Positions 27,539-36,558 of a stretch of DNA of 64,000 nt are shown here, in pieces (position 1 is the first letter of the stretch; each line of letters begins with the position of its first letter). The position numbers and the translations under genes were made by a program. The stretch is taken from the NCBI RefSeq assembly GCF_003254275.1, contig NZ_QKZK01000007.1:62001-126000 (forward strand), in the 5' to 3' direction. The notes under the pieces are model-generated. The model had not been told where the DNA came from and did no database searches. It was given only the letters and a program-made list of their open reading frames with translations. This DNA comes from Breznakibacter xylanolyticus. GTDB taxonomy: Bacteria > Bacteroidota > Bacteroidia > Bacteroidales > Marinilabiliaceae.

Positions 27539-29548
27539 ATGAAAAAAAAATTCCTCACCTTCTCAGCCATCCTTTGGCTTACCGCCACACTTGCGGCACA
27601 AACTCACAGCAACACCTTCGAAATTCGTGAGCCCGACTACCAACGGAGTCCCTTGTCGGGGATGACACGGCAGCACTGGATGGATGCCGCCCATTACGTG
27701 CTCGAGGGAGCCTTTTCGTACATCCACACCATGGATGATGCCATGAAGTTCCCCAAGCAGCACGCCATCACATACCCCCATCGCGACAACCAGGTGCCCA
27801 CCGAGAAACTCGAGGGACTGTGCCGCACCCTCTTCGTGGCCGTGCCGTTACTCAAAGAGAATCCCGACTTGACGCTCAACGGCATTCGCGTGGCCGATTA
27901 CTACCGCCACCAAATAGGGCTACTCATCGACACGGCCAGCCAATCGTTCATCACCCCGCGCGCCCCCTCGGGCGGCCCCAACCAAAACCTGGTGGAGTTT
28001 GGCGCCCTGGCCATCTCGCTCATGAGCGCCCCCGAAGTGCTGTGGCATCCCCTGGCCGCCGACCAAAAAGAGGCGCTCGCCCGCGTGATGCTCAGTTATG
28101 GCGATGGCCCCACCGTGCCTTCCAACTGGAAGTTCTTCAACATCTTTATCATGAGCTTCTTTAAGAGCCAGGGCTATGCCATCAACGAAACACTGCTCAC
28201 CGAATACCTCGACAAGTCGCTGGCCGACTACCGTGGTCAGGGCTGGTACAACGACAACCCGGCTTACGACTACTACAGCATGTGGGCCTACCAAATGTAT
28301 GGCATGACCTGGGCGCATTTGTTCGGCAAGCAACACTACCCCCAATATGCCGAACGCTTAGTGGCCAACTTCAACGACTTGCAGGGCAACTACCCCTACC
28401 TGTTCGACCGTCAGGGACGCATGATCATGTGGGGGCGCAGCATCAGTTATCGCTTTGGCGCCATCGTGCCCTTCCCGCTCATGGGATTCGAGAACCGACC
28501 CGAAATCAACTACGGCTGGATGCGTCGCATCGCCACGGGAACCCTGTTGCAGTTTTTACAGCACCCCGATTTTATGCAAGAAGGGGTGCCCACGCTGGGA
28601 TTTTACGGTCCCTTTGAGCCCGCCGTGCAGATGTACAGTTGCCGAGGAAGCGTGTACTGGGGTGGCAAGGCCTTTTTAGGATTGTTGGTTCCGGCCGACA
28701 GCCCCTTTTGGACATCTACCGAAAACAATGGCGCCTGGGACGATGAACTCAAGCCCGGCAACGTGTACAACCACTTTCAGCAAGCCAGCAACATTCTTAT
28801 CACCAACTACCCCAATTTGGGCGCTTCGGAAGTGCGGGCGTGGTGTCACGAACGGGTAGCCAAAGACTGGCAGAAATTCCGCTCGACCGAGAACTACAAC
28901 CGTCTGGCATACAACAGTGCCTTTCCCTGGCAGGCCGACGGCGCCAATGGCGAAGTGGCCATGAACTACCGTGTAAAAAACGATGCCGGACAGTGGGAAG
29001 CCCTGCGCCTGTTTACCTTCACCGGTTTCAACAACGGCGTTTACACCCGCCGGGCTGTGCTCGAAACCAACGAGAAAGTCTCCTTTAACCTGGCCGATGT
29101 GCCCTTGCCCAATGGCATTTTGCGCGTGGATCAATACACGGGTACTGTTCCCGCAGAGTTTCGCCTGGGGCACTACGCTTTGCCCAAACTCGACAAACCC
29201 ATTACCCGCGAGACCCGAAAAATTAAAGGCACTTCGGTAAGCATCATCAACAATGGGCAATACCAACTGGCACTGGTGCTCGTGAGCGGATGGAGCGACG
29301 CACTCACGGCCGACGCCACCGGCCTGCACCCGCAAAGCAACCACAGCACTGTGCAGATGGTCACCGACCGTTGCAACGCCGATGCCGCATTGCCCAAAAC
29401 TTACGTCACCCTCATGCTTTGGAAAGATGCCAACCAATCGTTTTCCAAGGATGAGTTGATGCCCGTGCGCCACATTCAACACGATGCGAACACAAAACTG
29501 GTCGTCATCACCCTGAAAAATAAACAGGTGGTGAAGGTGGCTTACTAA
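27539..29548 (+). CDS. DUF2264 protein, secreted
   Basis: 669 residues with a signal peptide (residues 1-20, ending TLAAQ). The body has the DUF2264 pattern: SPLSGMTRQHWMDAAHYVLE, DAMKFPKQHAITYPHRDNQ, PTEKLEGLCRTLFVAVPLL and NGIRVADYYRHQIG. The family has an (alpha/alpha)6-barrel look with a C-terminal beta domain, similar to enzymes that handle uronic acid-containing polysaccharides, but its reaction is unknown to me. It stands alone, 217 bases after the preceding gene, and ends 9 bases before a hairpin (29558-29590). Confidence 0.85.
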   Translation: MKKKFLTFSAILWLTATLAAQTHSNTFEIREPDYQRSPLSGMTRQHWMDAAHYVLEGAFSYIHTMDDAMKFPKQHAITYPHRDNQVPTEKLEGLCRTLFVAVPLLKENPDLTLNGIRVADYYRHQIGLLIDTASQSFITPRAPSGGPNQNLVEFGALAISLMSAPEVLWHPLAADQKEALARVMLSYGDGPTVPSNWKFFNIFIMSFFKSQGYAINETLLTEYLDKSLADYRGQGWYNDNPAYDYYSMWAYQMYGMTWAHLFGKQHYPQYAERLVANFNDLQGNYPYLFDRQGRMIMWGRSISYRFGAIVPFPLMGFENRPEINYGWMRRIATGTLLQFLQHPDFMQEGVPTLGFYGPFEPAVQMYSCRGSVYWGGKAFLGLLVPADSPFWTSTENNGAWDDELKPGNVYNHFQQASNILITNYPNLGASEVRAWCHERVAKDWQKFRSTENYNRLAYNSAFPWQADGANGEVAMNYRVKNDAGQWEALRLFTFTGFNNGVYTRRAVLETNEKVSFNLADVPLPNGILRVDQYTGTVPAEFRLGHYALPKLDKPITRETRKIKGTSVSIINNGQYQLALVLVSGWSDALTADATGLHPQSNHSTVQMVTDRCNADAALPKTYVTLMLWKDANQSFSKDELMPVRHIQHDANTKLVVITLKNKQVVKVAY

Positions 29549-29557
29549 TATCCCCCA

Positions 29558-29590
29558 AACCCCTCAAGGCTTTAAAAACCTTGAGGGGTT
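29558..29590. repeat. Palindromic repeat, copy 1 (terminator-like)
   Basis: AACCCCTCAAGG (29558-29569) pairs with CCTTGAGGGGTT (29579-29590). It is close to the repeat at 31736-31768 and bounds the restriction-modification genes. It can also end the DUF2264 transcript. Confidence 0.7.
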
Positions 29591-29650
29591 AAAAAATCCC
29601 ACCATTGCAATCCAATCAAATTTCAATTTTAGAGAAAAGCAAAGCCATTC

Positions 29651-30367
29651 ATGAAAACTAAACAAGCATTAATCGACAGTATTGTTGAATATTTTCGAGT
29701 AAAGATTTTTGAACAGCATATTCAAACGGCATTGACAGTTCACTCCAAACTAAAGAGTTATAACATCAACCCGATCGTTGCGAAGTATCTGTCGGTGGTC
29801 ATTGAAGGAAATTACACACCGGAAGGGATCGCGAAAGCTCTGTATTACCCGAGAGTACTGGGAACGTCGATCAACACATCTTTCGGCACACGCATTCAGG
29901 ATATGTTTGTGGAATTGGGAATCGCTAAAGGCTCCATGATTAAAGGGATGGACATCGAATTCATTGACAAAACCGACAACCGTCAAAAATGGTGTCAGTT
30001 AAAATCCGGACCCAATACCATTAACTCCGAAGATGTAACTCCTTTGATTAAGAAATTCACCGATACCATCAACTTAGCTCGAACCAACAAAGCGCTTGCC
30101 GGCATCAACAATACCGATTTTATTGTTGGGGTTTTATATGGCGATAAGTCGGAATTAAGCATGCACTACAAAAGAATTGATGCTCAACATCCCGTCATTG
30201 TGGGCACAGACTTTTGGCATCGTGTTACCGGCCATACTGACTTCTACAACCAATTGGTTTCAGCACTTCACGACACAATTCTTGCGCTTGACACAAAGGA
30301 TTTGTTGAACAAAGGATGTGAGCAACTGGCAAATGAAATAAGAACATCACCCTTATTTCATTTTTAA
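29651..30367 (+). CDS. Type II restriction endonuclease (Eco47II/PmeII-like)
   Basis: 238 residues. The catalytic core is visible as Asp101 in GMDIEFIDKTDN and QLK at 116-118 in WCQLKSGPN, a variant of the PD-(D/E)xK site. TSFGTRIQDMFVELGIA and VGVLYGDKSELS are patterns I associate with this endonuclease type, which may cut GGNCC-like sites, but the target cannot be read from the sequence. Its 3' end overlaps the methyltransferase end by 15 bases on the other strand, so the two are convergent. That layout differs from most R-M pairs and limits read-through. Confidence 0.8.
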   Translation: MKTKQALIDSIVEYFRVKIFEQHIQTALTVHSKLKSYNINPIVAKYLSVVIEGNYTPEGIAKALYYPRVLGTSINTSFGTRIQDMFVELGIAKGSMIKGMDIEFIDKTDNRQKWCQLKSGPNTINSEDVTPLIKKFTDTINLARTNKALAGINNTDFIVGVLYGDKSELSMHYKRIDAQHPVIVGTDFWHRVTGHTDFYNQLVSALHDTILALDTKDLLNKGCEQLANEIRTSPLFHF

Positions 30368-31597
30368 TTCGCCATAGTGATCATTTAAAAACTTAACAAT
30401 CGAATAACCGACTTCCCGTCCCAGATTAACAGGCACAGCATTACCTATTTGCTTATACTGCTGCGCCACAGACCCTGAAAATTGCCAATCATCCGGGAAG
30501 GTTTGGATTCGGGCATATTCACGAACAGTAAAAGGGCGAGTCTCCTCAGGATGACAGCGCTCAGTTTGCTTTTGAGCCGGACTGCAAGTGAGTGTCAGAC
30601 AGGGTTCATCCCACCCGATTCGTCTGGCCATGCCGGTTTTTCCGCCTCCCAAATAAAAACTTTGCCCCATAAATTCCTTCTGCAAATCGATGGGCAAATC
30701 TCTCCAATATCCCTTTTGAGGAACTAACTCTAAAATCTCCCTCTTACGCTTGGGATATTTTGCACCCTCTGATGGAGGCACATCATCATCAAAAAGTTCA
30801 CCCTTTTTAAGAGCATCACTCAAATTATAGATCTTGCTTGAAGGCTGGGGATATTCATAGATTGTGGAAATATCTTTTCGAATGCCGACCAAAATCAAAC
30901 GCTCTCGTTTTTGTGGAACCTTATAATTGATGGCTTTTAGAACCTGAATGGGAACCACCCGATACCCTATTTCATCCAATATTGAGATCATGCCCTGGAG
31001 TGTTCTGCCATTTTCATGACTCAGAAGCCCCCTGACATTTTCACCAATACAAAGAATGGGATTGACCTCTTTGACAACTCTCGCAAATTCATAGAATAAC
31101 GTCCCACGGGCATCATTCAGCCCCAGCTTTTTCCCGGCATAACTAAAGGCCTGACAAGGAAATCCTCCGGTGACCACATCAACCTGATCCCGGTATTCTG
31201 AAAAATCGAAGTTTTTGATATCACCCTCTAAAACATTCCAGTGGGGACGGTTTTGACGAAGTGTTGCACAGGCCCATTTGTCGATTTCATTTAAGGCGAT
31301 GCATTTTAACCCCGCTTTCTCTAAGCCCACGGCCAATCCGCCCGCTCCTGCAAATAGCTCCAACACACGATACTCACGATCAGCAACCACAGCATTTGAC
31401 ACTTCAGGGATTTCTTTGGATGCAAAAAAATCATCAAACAAACTTAGAACCTGTTCCTTTTTATAAACCCGATAATTACTCATCGGCTCCCTCACGGCGG
31501 TGAGTTTTCCATCCCGATCCCAGCGTCTTAACGTTTCTTTGCTTTTTCCGATTAGCTCAGACGCTTCTGCTAATGTCAAATATTCTTGTGTAACCAT
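30353..31597 (-). CDS. DNA cytosine-5 methyltransferase with N-terminal helix-turn-helix
   Basis: 414 residues from the ATG at 31597. Residues 3-50 (EYLTLAEASELIGKSKETLR, then RVYKKEQV) are a MerR/excisionase-like helix-turn-helix fused in front of the enzyme. The m5C motifs follow: motif I LFAGAGG (81-87), motif IV GGFPCQAFS with Cys148, motif VI ENV (186-188), and the C-terminal motifs PCLTLTCSPAQ, TVREYARIQTFPDDW and GNAVPVNL. It protects the host from the convergent endonuclease. The fused DNA-binding domain may also control its own promoter, as known for other m5C enzymes with such domains. Confidence 0.93.
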   Translation of the reverse strand: MVTQEYLTLAEASELIGKSKETLRRWDRDGKLTAVREPMSNYRVYKKEQVLSLFDDFFASKEIPEVSNAVVADREYRVLELFAGAGGLAVGLEKAGLKCIALNEIDKWACATLRQNRPHWNVLEGDIKNFDFSEYRDQVDVVTGGFPCQAFSYAGKKLGLNDARGTLFYEFARVVKEVNPILCIGENVRGLLSHENGRTLQGMISILDEIGYRVVPIQVLKAINYKVPQKRERLILVGIRKDISTIYEYPQPSSKIYNLSDALKKGELFDDDVPPSEGAKYPKRKREILELVPQKGYWRDLPIDLQKEFMGQSFYLGGGKTGMARRIGWDEPCLTLTCSPAQKQTERCHPEETRPFTVREYARIQTFPDDWQFSGSVAQQYKQIGNAVPVNLGREVGYSIVKFLNDHYGELKMK

Positions 31598-31630
31598 ATC
31601 GTGCAACCTTATACATTGGTTACAAATATA
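31590..31630 (-). promoter_or_regulatory. Methyltransferase promoter with possible operator
   Basis: TATATTTG on the minus strand (31630 to 31623) fits the -7 element TAnnTTTG. Between it and the start codon, GTAACCA (31590-31596) and TGGTTAC (31617-31623) form a perfect 7-base inverted repeat that spans the start codon region. A dimeric regulator bound here would block transcription or translation. Confidence 0.5.
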
Positions 31631-31735
31631 CAATGACGAAAGTTTAAAAAAAGGGCTTCACCCATTTTTAATTCTGCACTCTAGCAATCTCTTATTAATC
31701 GACTGATTTTAAGTTACGAAAACAGCCGACATCCC

Positions 31736-31768
31736 AAACCCTCAAGGTTTTTGAAACCTTGAGGGTTT
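31736..31768. repeat. Palindromic repeat, copy 2
   Basis: AAACCCTCAAGGTTT (31736-31750) pairs without mismatch with AAACCTTGAGGGTTT (31754-31768) around a 3-base loop. It closely resembles the copy at 29558-29590. Confidence 0.75.
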
Positions 31769-31855
31769 AAAAACTCCCCCCCCTGCGAAGGATTTTCATC
31801 AAAAGAGGGTCTAATGGGCTATATCAAAACCGACAACACATATCCCACCCACTGC

Positions 31856-34684
31856 ATGAAACCCTACGTACTACTTGCACTATTGCTGTTCATGGCCGCT
31901 AACACCTTTGCCCAACAAGGGCAACTCACCGGGCAAGTCATCGACAGCCAAACGCGCCAGCCCCTGCCCGGCGCCAACATCATTGCCACCAACGAGCGCG
32001 ACTCGCTCGACAAACGTTTTACCACCACCGACACCGAGGGGCAGTTCGTCCTCAAAGGCGTGCGCGATGCCTCGTACCGTCTGGCGGTATCGTTTTTGGG
32101 TTACCAAAAGGCGTCACAGAGCGTGCGCGCCACCGGCCGCCAGCAACAGCTCCCTCCCATTGCCATGGAAGCCCAAAGCGAGAAGCTGGGCGATGTGACC
32201 GTCACCGGCACCACCCCGGCGGCCACCCTGCGCGGCGACACCACTGAATACAACGCCAATGCCTACAAAATGAACCCCGACGCCAACGTCGAAGATCTGG
32301 TGAAGAAGATGCCCGGCGTGACCGTGGAGAACGGCACCGTGAAAGCCCAGGGCGAAGATGTGAAGAAGGTATTGGTCGATGGCAAACCCTTTTTTGGCGA
32401 CGACCCCTCAGTAGCCCTCAAAAACCTGCCGGCCGAAATCATTGAACGCGTGCAAATATTCGATCAGCAAAGCGAACAGTCGCAACTCACCGGCTTTAAC
32501 GACGGGCAGACCTCCAAAACCATGAACATTGTTACCCGCCCCGACCGGCGCAACGGCCGCTTTGGCAACATGATGGCCGGCTATGGCACCGACGACCGTT
32601 ACATCGGCGCAGCCAACCTCAACCAGTTTAACGGCAATCAACGCCTCTCGGCCGTGCTGATGAGCAACAACATCAACCGACAAAACTTTGGCACCCAAGA
32701 TTTCCTGGGCGCCATGGGCGGCACCAGCAACTTTGGCAGCCGTGGCGGACGCGGCGGCGGCGGGGGCGGATCGCAAAGCGGCATCACCACCATACACTCC
32801 ATGGGACTCAATTACAGCAACGAATTCGAAAACAAGCTGAAACTCTCGGGCAGCTACTTCTACAACATCACCAACACCGAAAATGCCCAAACCTCCAGTA
32901 CCGAGTTCATCCTCAACCCCGACTCGAGCCGCATCGAAGAGAACCAAAACAGCTCGGAGGTGGATAATCACAACCACCGCATCAACGTGCGCGCCGAGTG
33001 GGACATCGACTCGATGAACACCCTCATCATTGTTCCCTCGCTCAACTTTCAGGACAACACCTCACTGTCGGGCAACGCCGAAACCCAAGGCTTCCGCATT
33101 GGCGGCATCGATGAACTCCGCAACCGCTCGACCTATCGCAGCGATGCCGAAACCTCGGGCTACAACCTCAACAACCGCATCACCTATCGGCACAAGTTCA
33201 CTAAAAAGGGGCGCACCCTGTCGGCCGACGTCAACACCTCGCTCAGCCGACGCGAGCCACTGAGCAGTTCGCTGAGCGACATCACCTACCTCACCACCGG
33301 CCTCACCCGCCTCACCGACCGCCGCACCATCACCACCAACGACGGCCTCACCCTGACCACCAACCTGGCCTATTCCGAACCCTTGGGCGAGAAGAGCATG
33401 TTGCAGCTCAACTTGGGCAACAGCACCACCCACAACGAGGCATTCCGCCAAACCAACGATTTGGACGACCCAACGCATCAATACCTGCAAATTGACTCCC
33501 TCTCCAACAAATACAAAAACCGTTTCATCACCAACAAAGCCGGGCTTACCTATCGGTTTAAAACCAAAAAAGTGAACCTTTCGGCCGGCGTGGAGCTGCA
33601 AAACGCCAACCTGAGTGGCGACCAAACCTATCCGCAAGCGGCACAAACCGACAAGCAGTTCACCAACCTGCTGCCCAACGCCTACGCCAACATCCGACTG
33701 ACCGACATGCAGCGCATCACCATCAATTACAACACCTCCACGGCGCCCCCCAGCATCACGCAGTTGCAAAACGTGTCGGAATACTCCTCGAACCTCACCC
33801 GCGTCACCAAGGGAAATCCCGACCTGGAGCCCCAGTACCGACACAACATCACCTCGCGGCTGATGCACGTGAACAAGGAAACACGATCGAACTTTTTTGT
33901 GCTCTTTGGCGGCTCCATCCTGCAAAACAGCATTGGCAACGCCACCATTTACCTCGACACCATTCAAATTGTCACCCCCGTAAACAAGGGTACCGGCTAC
34001 ACCCTGCGGTCGATGGCCAACTATGGCCGCCCCAACAATGCCATCAAATGCAACATCAACCTGTCGGGCGGCTACAACTACGGGCGCACGCCGGGCTTTG
34101 TAAACGGCAACGCCAACACAGCCACCACCAACGCGTTTAGCCTGGGCGGCGTGGTGAGCAGCAACATCAGCGATAAAATCGACTTCACCCTCTCGTCAAA
34201 CGCCACCTACAACGTGGTGCACAACACCGTGAGCAGCCAAACCAACAACGAGTACTACTCACAAACCTCATCGTTTCGTTTCAACTGGATGTTTTGGAAA
34301 AACTTCACCCTCCAGAACGATGTGGCCAACACCCTTTACCGCGGTCTCTCGTCGAGCTTCAACCAAAAAATCACCGTGGTGAACCTGGGCATTGGCAAAA
34401 AGATGTTTAAAAACAACGCCGGCGAACTGCGGGTGACGGCCTACGACTTGTTTAACAACAACACCTCCATTTCGCGCACCATCACCGGCAACCAAATCAC
34501 CGACCAGCAAAGCACCACCCTCAACCGCTACGTGATGGCCACCTTTACCTACACGCTTCGCAACTTTAAGCGAGGCGAGATGCCCGAAAACCCCGGACGC
34601 GATGGCGGACGCTTCCGTCCCGAGGGGATGCCTCCCGGAGGCAGAGGGGGCATGGGCCCCATGGGGCCGCCGCCGGGCATGTGA
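31856..34684 (+). CDS. Outer-membrane beta-barrel protein, TonB-receptor-like, with carboxypeptidase-regulatory domain
   Basis: 942 residues from the ATG at 31856, which begins a clean signal peptide (MKPYVLLALLLF to NTFAQQ); the frame is open 14 codons further. Residues 25-105 are a carboxypeptidase-regulatory-like domain (GQLTGQVIDSQTRQPLPGAN). Residues 110-215 look like a plug (MPGVTVENGTVKAQGEDVKK, VLVDGKPFFGDDPSVALKNL). The rest is a beta-barrel of the outer_membrane_beta-barrel_3 type. A Gly-rich loop (about residues 297-312) and a Gly/Pro/Met-rich tail ending MGPPPGM are unusual. No SusD-like partner follows, so it is not a classical Sus pair. Confidence 0.85.
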   Translation: MKPYVLLALLLFMAANTFAQQGQLTGQVIDSQTRQPLPGANIIATNERDSLDKRFTTTDTEGQFVLKGVRDASYRLAVSFLGYQKASQSVRATGRQQQLPPIAMEAQSEKLGDVTVTGTTPAATLRGDTTEYNANAYKMNPDANVEDLVKKMPGVTVENGTVKAQGEDVKKVLVDGKPFFGDDPSVALKNLPAEIIERVQIFDQQSEQSQLTGFNDGQTSKTMNIVTRPDRRNGRFGNMMAGYGTDDRYIGAANLNQFNGNQRLSAVLMSNNINRQNFGTQDFLGAMGGTSNFGSRGGRGGGGGGSQSGITTIHSMGLNYSNEFENKLKLSGSYFYNITNTENAQTSSTEFILNPDSSRIEENQNSSEVDNHNHRINVRAEWDIDSMNTLIIVPSLNFQDNTSLSGNAETQGFRIGGIDELRNRSTYRSDAETSGYNLNNRITYRHKFTKKGRTLSADVNTSLSRREPLSSSLSDITYLTTGLTRLTDRRTITTNDGLTLTTNLAYSEPLGEKSMLQLNLGNSTTHNEAFRQTNDLDDPTHQYLQIDSLSNKYKNRFITNKAGLTYRFKTKKVNLSAGVELQNANLSGDQTYPQAAQTDKQFTNLLPNAYANIRLTDMQRITINYNTSTAPPSITQLQNVSEYSSNLTRVTKGNPDLEPQYRHNITSRLMHVNKETRSNFFVLFGGSILQNSIGNATIYLDTIQIVTPVNKGTGYTLRSMANYGRPNNAIKCNINLSGGYNYGRTPGFVNGNANTATTNAFSLGGVVSSNISDKIDFTLSSNATYNVVHNTVSSQTNNEYYSQTSSFRFNWMFWKNFTLQNDVANTLYRGLSSSFNQKITVVNLGIGKKMFKNNAGELRVTAYDLFNNNTSISRTITGNQITDQQSTTLNRYVMATFTYTLRNFKRGEMPENPGRDGGRFRPEGMPPGGRGGMGPMGPPPGM

Positions 34685-34703
34685 AACGCCTCATCAACAA
34701 ACA

Positions 34704-34738
34704 AAAACCGCCGGAAGCCATTCAGCTCCGGCGGTTTT
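34704..34738 (+). terminator. Terminator after the barrel gene
   Basis: AAAACCGCCGGA (34704-34715) pairs perfectly with TCCGGCGGTTTT (34727-34738); a T-rich stretch follows. It can also stop the convergent gene at 34786. Confidence 0.85.
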
Positions 34739-34785
34739 GTTGTTTGTTAATTTGACCTTCACGGCAAACTTATCGCATTGACGAT

Positions 34786-36108
34786 TTATTGGATCACAAT
34801 TTTCGTCGATGATGTTTGACCACCATCAACAATCACAGCGATGTAAATGCCTTTATGACCCGACAAGTCGATGGGGGTTAAGCCGTCAATAAGACGTTTA
34901 CCCACGACTGTTTTGCCCGAAACGTCAATAATTTGCACCGTGGCATCATTGCCCAAGTCGTCGCTAAAATAAATAAGTCCTGATGTAGGATTTGGATAAA
35001 TCATGTTTTGACTAACAGTATTGCTGCCAATTCGGGTTGAAGTACCAAATTCGTAAGCCCCCATATCAATAACCCCTCCGACCACTCGGGCATTACCGGC
35101 CATATCCGAGGATAACACGGTAATATTCGTCGAAGTACCCGCATTAATACACGCAGTTCCCTGTACCAGAGCCAATGGATATTTACCCACACCAGCAAAT
35201 GGCGAAGCCGACAAACCAATATTTCCATTGCTACCAACCAGTGCATGACCTGTTTCGAATGCACAGTTTTTAAATGTACCGATACCATTATAATCTATAC
35301 TCTTCACATTATTGACAGCTCCTTTGGCAGTGTTACCGAATACAATACAATTAACGATCAAAGAAGAAGATGCACACAAAATCCCACCACCATCATTTTC
35401 CTCTGTACATTGATTTTGTGTGAAAGTACAATTAAAGAAATTGGCCTCGCCTTCGATGTCGGCACCTCCTCCATGCTTGGCACTGTTACCCGAAAACAAA
35501 CAATTAATAAATGTCCCGCCAAGTGCTAACACGCCCCCTCCCGAGTTGGCATAAGCAGAACCGGTAACATTGTTGTTTAAAAACTGACAGTTCTTAAACA
35601 ATCCACCATCACAACGCACGGCTCCACCTTGCCCGTCACTGTTCGAGTAGGCAATATTATCTCGAAAAATACACTGATCGAATTCGGCAACTCCGCCAAA
35701 TGAACCAATATACAAATAAACTGCCCCTCCCCAACCAATACCAATGCCTCCATCTTTTGACGCTTTACCATTCTGCAGAATAAGGTTCTTGAAATAATTG
35801 TTGGTTGAACGTTTGTATTGCGTAACATTAAAAATTCGTCCCAAAGCACCTCCGTCAATAATCACATTACCCCTGTCGCTCCCATCAATGGTAATACTTT
35901 TGTCTGATAAAGAAATCTCACCGGCAAGATCCACTCTATCGACCGCAAATTTGATAACATCACCGGAAGCTGCATTCTTAATGCAATATCTCAACATTCC
36001 AGCCGTGGGAGTTGACACGTTATCGGTCGTCTCGGTCACCGTAACAGTTGCAGCCATGGCAACCGAAGCCACCATGCCTGCCAAAAGAAAGAATAGTAAT
36101 TTTTTCAG
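34786..36108 (-). CDS. Secreted right-handed beta-helix protein with type IX sorting domain
   Basis: A protein of the choice-of-anchor Q type. Residues of the body repeat short beta-helix turns such as GGAVYLYIGSFGGVAEFDQC, NCQFLNN and NCLFSGNSAKHGGGAD. The C-terminal 75 residues (IYPNPTSGLIYFSDDLGN to TKIVIQ) are a type A sorting domain, so the protein is exported by the type IX system and probably fixed on the cell surface. The start is a problem: TTG at 36084 gives too short a signal peptide. Reading on gives LKKLLFFLLAGMVASVAMA, a perfect signal sequence whose first codon is CTG (36106-36108), after an in-frame TAA 12 bases upstream. I chose CTG; 36084 is the fallback. Confidence 0.75.
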   Translation of the reverse strand: MKKLLFFLLAGMVASVAMAATVTVTETTDNVSTPTAGMLRYCIKNAASGDVIKFAVDRVDLAGEISLSDKSITIDGSDRGNVIIDGGALGRIFNVTQYKRSTNNYFKNLILQNGKASKDGGIGIGWGGAVYLYIGSFGGVAEFDQCIFRDNIAYSNSDGQGGAVRCDGGLFKNCQFLNNNVTGSAYANSGGGVLALGGTFINCLFSGNSAKHGGGADIEGEANFFNCTFTQNQCTEENDGGGILCASSSLIVNCIVFGNTAKGAVNNVKSIDYNGIGTFKNCAFETGHALVGSNGNIGLSASPFAGVGKYPLALVQGTACINAGTSTNITVLSSDMAGNARVVGGVIDMGAYEFGTSTRIGSNTVSQNMIYPNPTSGLIYFSDDLGNDATVQIIDVSGKTVVGKRLIDGLTPIDLSGHKGIYIAVIVDGGQTSSTKIVIQ

Positions 36109-36309
36109 ACAAATAATGTTTTAATGGTTTTTATCGAATACAAAACAAATCAAATAAACGCTGAGACTCGCAAAGGCGCTGAGTTATTTTGTTACGCCTT
36201 GCGTTTAAATAACAAATCACATCACTCAAAAGAGTTATATAGCAGCCTTACAAAAGCATCAGATGTGAGTCTCAAGATACAAGACATGTTTCAACAAGAC
36301 AGATTCAGG
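36109..36309. other. Gap with relics of dispersed repeats
   Basis: The stretch holds AACGCTGAGACTCGCAAAGG (about 36159-36178), a member of the gctgag-type repeat family seen again at 37272 and 39329, and TCTCAAGATACAAGACATG (about 36271-36289), a member of the caagaca-type family. No gene is supported here. Confidence 0.5.
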
Positions 36310-36535
36310 TCAAACAGCCGCTGTTTAGGCTCAAGTAAAAATGATTGAGCTCAAACGGCCGCGGTTTAGACTCAAGTAAAAATGATTGAGCTCAAACGGC
36401 CGCGGTTTAGACTCAAGTAAAAACGATTGAGATCAAACGGCCGCGGTTTAGCCCCAAGTAAAAACGATTGAGATCAAACGGCCGCGGTTTAGCCTCAAGT
36501 AAAAATGATTGGGCTCAAACGGCCGCGGTTTGAGC
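36310..36535. repeat. Tandem array, 41-bp unit, 5.5 copies
   Basis: Units start at 36310, 36351, 36392, 36433, 36474 and a partial one at 36515. Each holds TCAAACGGCCGCGGTTTA and CTCAAGTAAAAATGATTGAG; the second part can fold as CTCAA/TTGAG. The first unit is the most diverged (CAGCCGCTG), while the inner units differ by one to three bases. It lies between the type IX cargo gene and a decayed gene. Confidence 0.9.
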
Positions 36536-36558
36536 CGACACAGATAATCAACACTAAA

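Noticed and set aside
36310-36535. Possible CRISPR array
   Set aside because: The 41-bp units follow each other without unique spacers, and no cas gene is nearby. It is a plain tandem repeat.
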